From the NCBI RefSeq assembly GCF_047675955.1, contig NC_132911.1, positions 22,094,565 to 22,158,564 of the forward strand: a stretch of DNA of 64,000 nucleotides, in the 5' to 3' direction. The translations under genes were made by a program, and so were the position numbers. Of this stretch, positions 57,961 to 64,000 are shown piece by piece. Position 1 is the stretch's first letter. Each line of letters opens with the position of its first letter. The notes under the pieces are model-generated. The model did no database searches and was not told the DNA's origin. It saw nothing but the letters and a program-made list of their open reading frames with translations. Origin of the DNA: Chlorocebus sabaeus (taxonomy: Eukaryota > Chordata > Mammalia > Primates > Cercopithecidae).

Positions 57961-60479
57961 ATAAGCGCATTGCCCAAGGGGCCTGGAAAATAACATGCTC
58001 TGATTTAAGGTTCCTGAAGAAAGCTACGCTTAGGTAATGCTACATAAAGAACAAAGAAAGGTAGTATCATTGTCTTTGGGCGCCCAATCCTTACGTAACC
58101 AAAAAACAAAACAAAACACAAACAAAAAACCCCCAAAACCAAAAACTAAAAAGAATACCCACCAGTGCTGGAGTCCAGCAACAGTACATTCAGTGAAGAC
58201 CAAGAAAATGGAGTGGGCCCTTGGCCTTGAGAGCAAAGCCTGACGAAGTTATTGGAGTACGACGCATCAAGGGAAAATATTTTACAGAGCCTAAGAGGAT
58301 ATATGAAAGGAGAAGAGCCTCCTGGGTTTATTCTGAGGCTGCCAAATGGCAGATGTGAGCCCACTCTGCCAGATAAGTGGGCAAAAAACTGGGCAGGTGC
58401 CCTGATGGAAGGATCAGATTCTCCCTGCACTGAAACAGAGCATTCCTGCAGAAAGCGGTGAAAGGCGGCAAGGAAGGGAGAAAGGAAAGGCAACACAACT
58501 GCACTTCAGCAGACTCTTATGCCTCTTCTCCCCTTGAGTTCCCATTTCATCCCCGTGGCTCTCCCACTGCAGGCACAGGGGACTTCCATAGGAGAAGCAG
58601 CTGCTTTGGAGGGCATGGGGCAAGAGCGATAGTGCCACAGCCTGAGAGCAGCGGCCTTGGTACTGCCAGGTCACAGCAGCCCGGGGTTGGCAGTGCTCCA
58701 GGGCAGGAGGCCCAACTGGGCTTCAGGACTCTCCTCCCTCCTCCTCACACTTGCCTCAGTGCTCCCCTTGGAATCAGGGATGTGAGCAGAGAGCCAGAGT
58801 GAAGACAGGGCTTGCTCCCCAGGGCGTCTCTGAGTTCTGGAAGAAATTAAGAGGGTTCTGAGCTCTCTGCCTCTGGAGTAGGAGTCCTAGCTTGATTCTG
58901 CTTCCCATTCCATAAATATGAGCACCAGAGGGCAGGAGAAGAGATATTTTAGTCTCAGCAACAAAATGGAGAAAACATTTCTTTCAACCCTCCTCTTCTC
59001 TAACCCCCAACTGCCCCACCTCAAAAAAGAAAAAAAGTTCTGTGTGTACGGAGGGCAAAGGGGGGCAAGATTCTATTTTCTTTCATAATAAAGAAAAAGT
59101 CAACAGGATGTTCTCCAAAGCTACAAATATACTTTTTCAAACAGTAAATATCTCTATTAGCAGCATGATGCCAGTTGGCTAATTCTGTCTGTCTCAGTAA
59201 AACCTTTCCAAAAAAGCCCCTGCTCTTGTGTAATGTCTATTTACAAAAACAGCTCTTTTGCATTTTCAATTTGCTAGGTTTCTCCATCTTTTGTTTCCTC
59301 ACCGGCTCTGCAGAGGCAGAGATAAAACGCAGGCCCAGATGGCAGTTGGGTGGGGATCCCCTGGTCACCCCAGCAGAGCTCTTGTCCCTGCTTTCTTTGG
59401 AGTGTCCCACTTTCATGACAAAGAGTGGAAAGAGGCTGAACCCTAAACCTGCTTCCTGGGCCTTTGCTTGGCCTCCAGAATCCTACTAAATGTGAATAAG
59501 CCTAGGTCTGGCTTGGGGGTGGAAAGAACCCTGGAGTGATTCAGTCTGCCCCACTCCGTATCTTTCTGCTATCTCTAGCTGGGCAAGAGACCCACAGTTT
59601 TGGGGGCGAGGGAGGTAAGGGAGGTGAGAATGGAGGGAGGGCTGAGCAAAGAGTAGGCGGTGGTGGTTGATAGTGGCTGAAATCCTGGCTCCCCGGGGAG
59701 TGGTCTGGGCCTGAGTCACTGTCTCGGCAAGAGCAGGAAGGTGGGCGAGAGGCAGCAGCTCCAGCAGGCTGGAAGGACAAGCCCCTCCCCCTGGGCCTTC
59801 TGTTACTCTATCCTTGGGTTGCTGCCTGCTCTGGCCTGAGGCCCCACAAGGCCACCACCACCTTAATGGTGGGAGAGAAACAACAGAGGGCCAGAGCCGG
59901 GGCAGGGCTTATCGAGAGCTATCTAGGTCCGGCAGAACAGCTGCTGGTTGGATGCCATCCTCTCTGTCTGATGGGCCAGCTGGCCACAATGCCAAAGGCC
60001 AAGGAAAGTTCAGCCTGAGCAAGGCGGAGACCCCAGCAGAGAGGGACATGAACTGAGCTGGAAATCCGTCCTTTCCCCAGTGCCTATGACCACAGCCTCC
60101 AGCCCCACCTCAGTCCTTTCTCTAAATTAGCTTGATCCAAAACCAGCACACACAGAACTTGACCCCGACCCGCCATCAGTCTGAGGAGGTATGTGTGTGT
60201 TTAAAAATAAAAGGGATGACTGTGACTTGGCGGTTTGTGACTTGGACCAGAACAGTCTTCCAGCTTAGCTGTGATCCCTTCTTCTCCACTGCTCCACAGG
60301 CTGACCTCTGAAAAGTAAAGACAGGATGAAGCACCCAACGTTAAGTCGCACGAGAGCTGGGAGATCATCTCAACAAAGCAACCATTTATTGAGCATCTAC
60401 TATTGCCGGACTCTGCAGAGGCACTGCTGATACATCAGTTTATTTGAAGTGTCCACTCCTGCACTTCATGGGAGAGACA

Positions 60480-60521
60480 GCGCATGAGATCAGGGGATGA
60501 GCGCATGAGATCAGGGGATGG
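60480..60521. repeat. Two-copy 21-bp tandem duplication
   Basis: The unit GCGCATGAGATCAGGGGATG with A or G as the 21st base occurs twice in a row and differs only at the last base. Confidence 0.95.
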
Positions 60522-60524
60522 ACC

Positions 60525-60740
60525 CTGAAGCCAGACAGTTGGGGTTCAAATCCTCACTCTGTCTATTACCAGTTGTGAGACTCTGGGCAAGTGACCTCAC
60601 CTCCCTGTGTCTCCATCTCTTTATCTGTAAAATAGGATGGATAATAATTTACTCATCCTCTAGGGTCGCTATGAAGGTGAAACGAGTTTAATGCTTAAAA
60701 CAGATCTTGACACACAGTAAGCAGTCTGTTTTATTGCAGA
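60525..60740 (+). repeat. MIR SINE
   Basis: A nearly complete sense MIR: GACAGTTGGGGTTCAAATCC, CTGGGCAAGTGACCTCACC, TCTGTAAAATAGGATGGATAAT, and a CACACAGTAAGCAGTC tail. Confidence 0.8.
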
Positions 60741-61737
60741 GAAGGTGGTTGTGATATTTTGAAGACGATGACCAACCAGGTCCAGAAGGGGTGACTTGTA
60801 AGAAGTTACAGAGATAAGCATATTCACCCCCGCCAAGAATGGTTAGGAAACCTGAAATTATTTGTTTGTTTTGGGGGCAAGCAGCTGACACATACCATGA
60901 TGCACCACCACCAGGCCCAAGTGATAAGTTTGCCTAAATTTGAGTGGCGACTTCCCCCTAAATAGTGAAAGGATTTTGACAAAAGTGTGGAGGCTGATGA
61001 AGCACCTAAGAGAGGAAGGCAGGCAACCCAAGGAGGCAGTTTGGATTTTCTTTGCAGCCCCTTAAGAAGATCCTAATATCTGACAGACAAGTAATCACCT
61101 ATTCTCATTCTAATCTGTAACACAAGAAGGGGTAGAACATGGGTTTGCATTTGGAGGTGAAAGGCTTGTCCTGTGGACTCCACAAACTGAGAGAACCTCC
61201 ACCGGTCTAATCTCCATTCCGATGGGCTGACAGTGGCTTAGACTCTGACAGCACTACACCGTCTGTTTAGTTTCTGAGGTACCATCTTTAATCTCATTTC
61301 GCTCCTGTCTCCTACCAATCAGCAATCATAAAGAGCTCTCACACTACCTTTTTCCTCTTCTCTGCTGAAAGTTTGGCCCCTAAAAAGCAAGAGGTAGAAG
61401 GAAGACGGCGGATGGAGACTGACTTCTAGGCTCCCTCCCTAGATCGTCCCCACCCTGGGATTGGGGGTTAGGGGAGCGCAGGCAAACATTCTCTTGCTAT
61501 AGAAAGTGAGGTCTGCCCCAGCAATGATTTAAAAATTAAATAAATATGAAATATTGTAAATACACACAAAAAATACAGAGAATATAGAATAAATACTTAT
61601 GTGTCCACCACCTGGCTTTGTCAAATTCTAACGAAGCCCTCTTGCTTTAGATATTATTATTTAAGCAACAAAACAGTACAGATACTGTTGAAGCTCCCTG
61701 AGTATCAGGCCCCGAGATTGTATTTCTTTCTTTTTTT

Positions 61738-62028
61738 TTAACTTAGTTTTTTTGAGACAGGGTCTCTGTACCCAGGCTGAGGTGCAGTGGCGTGATCATA
61801 GCTTACTACAACCTTGAATTCCCGGGCTCTAGCAGTCCACCTGCCTCAGCCTGCCAAGGGGTTGGGATTACAGGCTTGCACCACCACCCCTGGCTAATTT
61901 TTTATTTTTTTTGTAGAGAGTCTCACTACACTGCCCAGGTTAGTCTCCAACTGCTGGACTCAAGCAATCCTCCTGCCTTGGCCTCCCAAAGTGCTGGGAT
62001 TATAGATGTGAGCCACCTCGACTGGCCC
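61738..62028 (-). repeat. Alu SINE (AluJ-like)
   Basis: A reverse Alu with a diverged start (GAGACAGGGTCTCTGTACCCAGGCTGAGG) and both arms. Confidence 0.92.
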
Positions 62029-62187
62029 CTGAGATTCCATTTCCTTCTCTCCTTCCTTGTTATCCTAGAGTAACCACTATTCTGAATTTAGTACTATTCC
62101 CATACTTTTACTGTGTAAGCTTAAGTCCATATGCAAAACACAGTATTGCCTTATAGGTCTAATATTTATATAAATAGTGCAATGTTG

Positions 62188-62458
62188 AATGCTCTATCAC
62201 CCAGGCTGGAGCGCAGCGGCGTGATCTTGGCTCACTGAAACCTCCGCCTCCTGGGCTCAAGTGATTCTCCTGCCTCAGCCTCCCTAGTAGCTGGAATTAC
62301 AGGCGTGCACCATCATGCCTGGCTAATCTTTGTATTTTTAGTAGAGATGGGGTTTCACCATGTTGGTCAGGCTGGTCTCGAACTCCTGACCTCAAGTGAT
62401 CTGCCTGCCTTGGCCTCCCAAACTGTTGGGATTACAGGCGTCAGCCACCGTGACCGGC
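62188..62458 (-). repeat. Alu SINE, 3' end truncated
   Basis: A reverse Alu begins directly at GCTCTATCACCCAGGCTGGAGC without a poly-T tract, so its 3' end is missing. The flanking L1 sequence GCAATGTTGA occurs on both sides (62180 and 62460 area) and looks like its target duplication. Confidence 0.93.
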
Positions 62459-63363
62459 CTGCAATGTTGAGTGTATCATTCTTATTTATTTGAATGTATC
62501 ATTCTGAAGCTAGCTTTTTACATTCAGCATTAGATTCTCGAGATTTGCCCGCATTGGTACACAAAGCTCTATTTTACCCATTTTAACTACTACATTTTTT
62601 TTGTTGCCCATAATATTCCATCACATAAAGACATCACAATTTATTTCTCCATTCTCCAGAAGCTGGGCATCTGGACATGATGATGCCCCTCACACTCCCG
62701 CATGTGTTCCCTGCTGCATGGAGGCCCGGGAGTTTCTCTGGGGTAGGGGATAGCTACTGTTCCAACCGCAAAATCTCCAGTTTACACCCCCTCCTGCAGT
62801 GTATGTGAGTTCCTACTGTTCCTCACCCTCAGATACTTGGCATTGTCAGGCTTTAAAATTTCTGCCAGTCTGATGGCTGTGAAATGGCATCTCATTGTTG
62901 GTTTAATCTGTTTTTCCTGATTACTAAAAGGACCAAACATCTTCGTATGAGCTTTTGTTCACTTGGGTTTTCTTTTCTGGAAAGCAATGGACAGTTTTCA
63001 AATCTATGGAATAAGTTCTTAGAAATAACTCAGCCAGTGTTCTTTATAGCTGCCCCTTCTGTATTTCTTACTAACCCAGTGAAACAACCAGATATACAAG
63101 CAACCCTATCTTCAGTTGCTGGAGTCAAAGATGTTAGCTTATAGTCTGAGTATTTGCAACGATATTCTTAGATACGTAGTTTTCAAACTTGAGATCTTTG
63201 TAGAATATCTATCACTCAAAGATCATTTAAACTGCTACACAGTCTTCTGTTGTACACATAGATCAAAATCGGTCATGAAATTAAAAAATCATATGCACTC
63301 ACCTCAGGAAGAAAAAAAAAAAAAAGGTCAACTGAGGTGGGTCATTCTTTAAAAAAACAAACA

Positions 63364-63645
63364 AGGCTGGCCGCAGTGGCTCATGCTTGTAATCCTAGCA
63401 CTTTGGGAGGCCGAGGCGGGTAGATTATTCGAATCCAGAAGTTTGAAACTAGCCTGGTTAACCTCGCGAAACCCAGTCTACTAAGAAATGGTGACGCATG
63501 CCTGTAATCCCAGCTACCTGGGAGGCTGAGGCATGAGAATCGCTTCAACCCGGGAAGTAGAGGTTGCAGTGAGCTCAGATGGCGCCACTGCACTCCAGCC
63601 TGGGCAATAGGGTGAGAGCCTGTCTCAAAAAACAAACAAAAAACC
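63364..63645 (+). repeat. Alu SINE with internal deletion
   Basis: A sense Alu runs from GGCTGGCCGCAGTGGCTCATGC to an A-rich tail. It lacks the middle linker region around position 130 of the consensus (ACCCAGTCTACTAAGAAATGGTG). Confidence 0.92.
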
Positions 63646-63793
63646 ACGAACAAGAACATAATAGAAAATATCAGAGTGCATTGCACACATACTGTGTGAA
63701 ACTTTTATTTCAAGTATAAGAGTGTGTGTGTGAGTTGTGACATCAAAGGTATTTCTAACTGTGAGTTGTGTTCAAAAAATTGTGGAAACTAGT

Positions 63794-63960
63794 CCAGGTG
63801 TGGTGGCTAACACGTATAGTCCCAGGCACTCAAGAGGCTAAGGCAGGAGGATGGCTTGGGCCCAGGAGTTTGAGACTGTGGTGAGCTGTAATTGCACCAC
63901 TGCACTCCAGCCTGGGCAACAGTGAGACCCCCCAATTCAAAAAAAAAAAAAAAAAAAAAG
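63794..63960 (+). repeat. Alu SINE with large internal deletion
   Basis: The Alu start (CCAGGTGTGGTGGCTAACACG) joins directly to right-arm wording and a tail of about 21 A residues. The total is only about 165 bases. Confidence 0.88.
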
Positions 63961-64000
63961 GAAACTATTGTACAAGTTAGCGTCCTTGGCTCCATTCTTT

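Larger units (their letters stand above)
61540..62960 (-). repeat. Ancient L1 (L1M-type) fragment interrupted by two Alus
   Basis: L1M-like reverse wording lies at about 61540-61720, 62030-62180 and 62460-62960 (TGATGGCTGTGAAATGGCATCTCATTG, then CCTGATTACTAAAAGGACC). Reverse Alus at 61738-62028 and 62188-62458 split it. The assignment of all three parts to one element is inferred. Confidence 0.55.
46019..64000. other. BIN3 first intron (partial), AT-rich and L1-rich
   Basis: The intron continues past the window edge, because the exon with the BIN3 start codon is not present. Recognisable repeats are listed separately. Stretches around 50.3-54.9 kb, 56.7-57.6 kb and 58.0-61.4 kb hold degenerate AT-rich sequence, probably decayed L1, plus single-copy DNA. 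I saw no exon, no tRNA and no other RNA gene. The small open frames here are short and repeat-like. Confidence 0.6.

Noticed and set aside
64000..64000. Search for BIN3 exon 1 (Met-Ser-Trp) near the right edge
   Set aside because: No suitable ATGAGCTG followed by a donor with CpG-rich surroundings was seen on the - strand. The exon must lie beyond the window.

Overview
The window is nuclear DNA from a primate, most likely an Old World monkey. Three intron-containing protein-coding genes are embedded in dense Alu, MIR, L2, ancient L1 and DNA-transposon sequence. Gene order and protein matches correspond to the human 8p21.3 interval C8orf58 - CCAR2 - BIN3. The species call rests mainly on one young Alu at 45146-45448. 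It carries the diagnostic changes of the cercopithecid AluYR group and has a perfect 15-bp target duplication. Small differences from the human CCAR2 and C8orf58 proteins as I remember them agree with this. Every homology statement is from recognition, not from a search.

Left part (1-6.3 kb, GC-rich): a CpG-rich promoter, preceded by an unusual 560-bp pyrimidine-only minisatellite, leads into C8orf58 (+ strand, 7 coding exons, 366 codons plus stop, function unknown). Middle part (6.3-21.4 kb): a second CpG island with four ETS-type CTTCCG motifs starts CCAR2 (also called DBC1 or KIAA1967; + strand, one non-coding and 20 coding exons, exactly 923 codons plus stop). Its product is a nuclear regulator of SIRT1, chromatin and transcription. 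Right part (21.6 kb to the end): BIN3 (- strand), a BAR-domain protein. Its eight downstream coding exons lie at 22.3-46.0 kb. Only the first 8 coding bases (Met-Ser and two bases of Trp) and the promoter lie beyond the right edge. CCAR2 and BIN3 are tail to tail, with inferred cleavage sites about 240 bp apart.

From 46.0 kb to the end the sequence is BIN3 intron 1. It is AT-rich and full of decayed L1 (one piece still shows an ORF2 C-terminal remnant), L2, MIR and Alu. A short non-repetitive island at 47.65-47.86 kb holds AP-1, FOX and HNF1-like motifs and is the best enhancer candidate in the window.

I found no prokaryotic-type operon, CRISPR array, RNA gene, or undescribed gene system. 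The points worth a second look concern splicing (a GC-AG intron, a NAGNAG acceptor, an alternative in-frame donor), inverted repeats, the promoter minisatellite and lineage-specific insertions. All exon boundaries were placed by hand from GT/GC-AG sites and reading-frame continuity. For all three genes the exon lengths sum to an intact frame.
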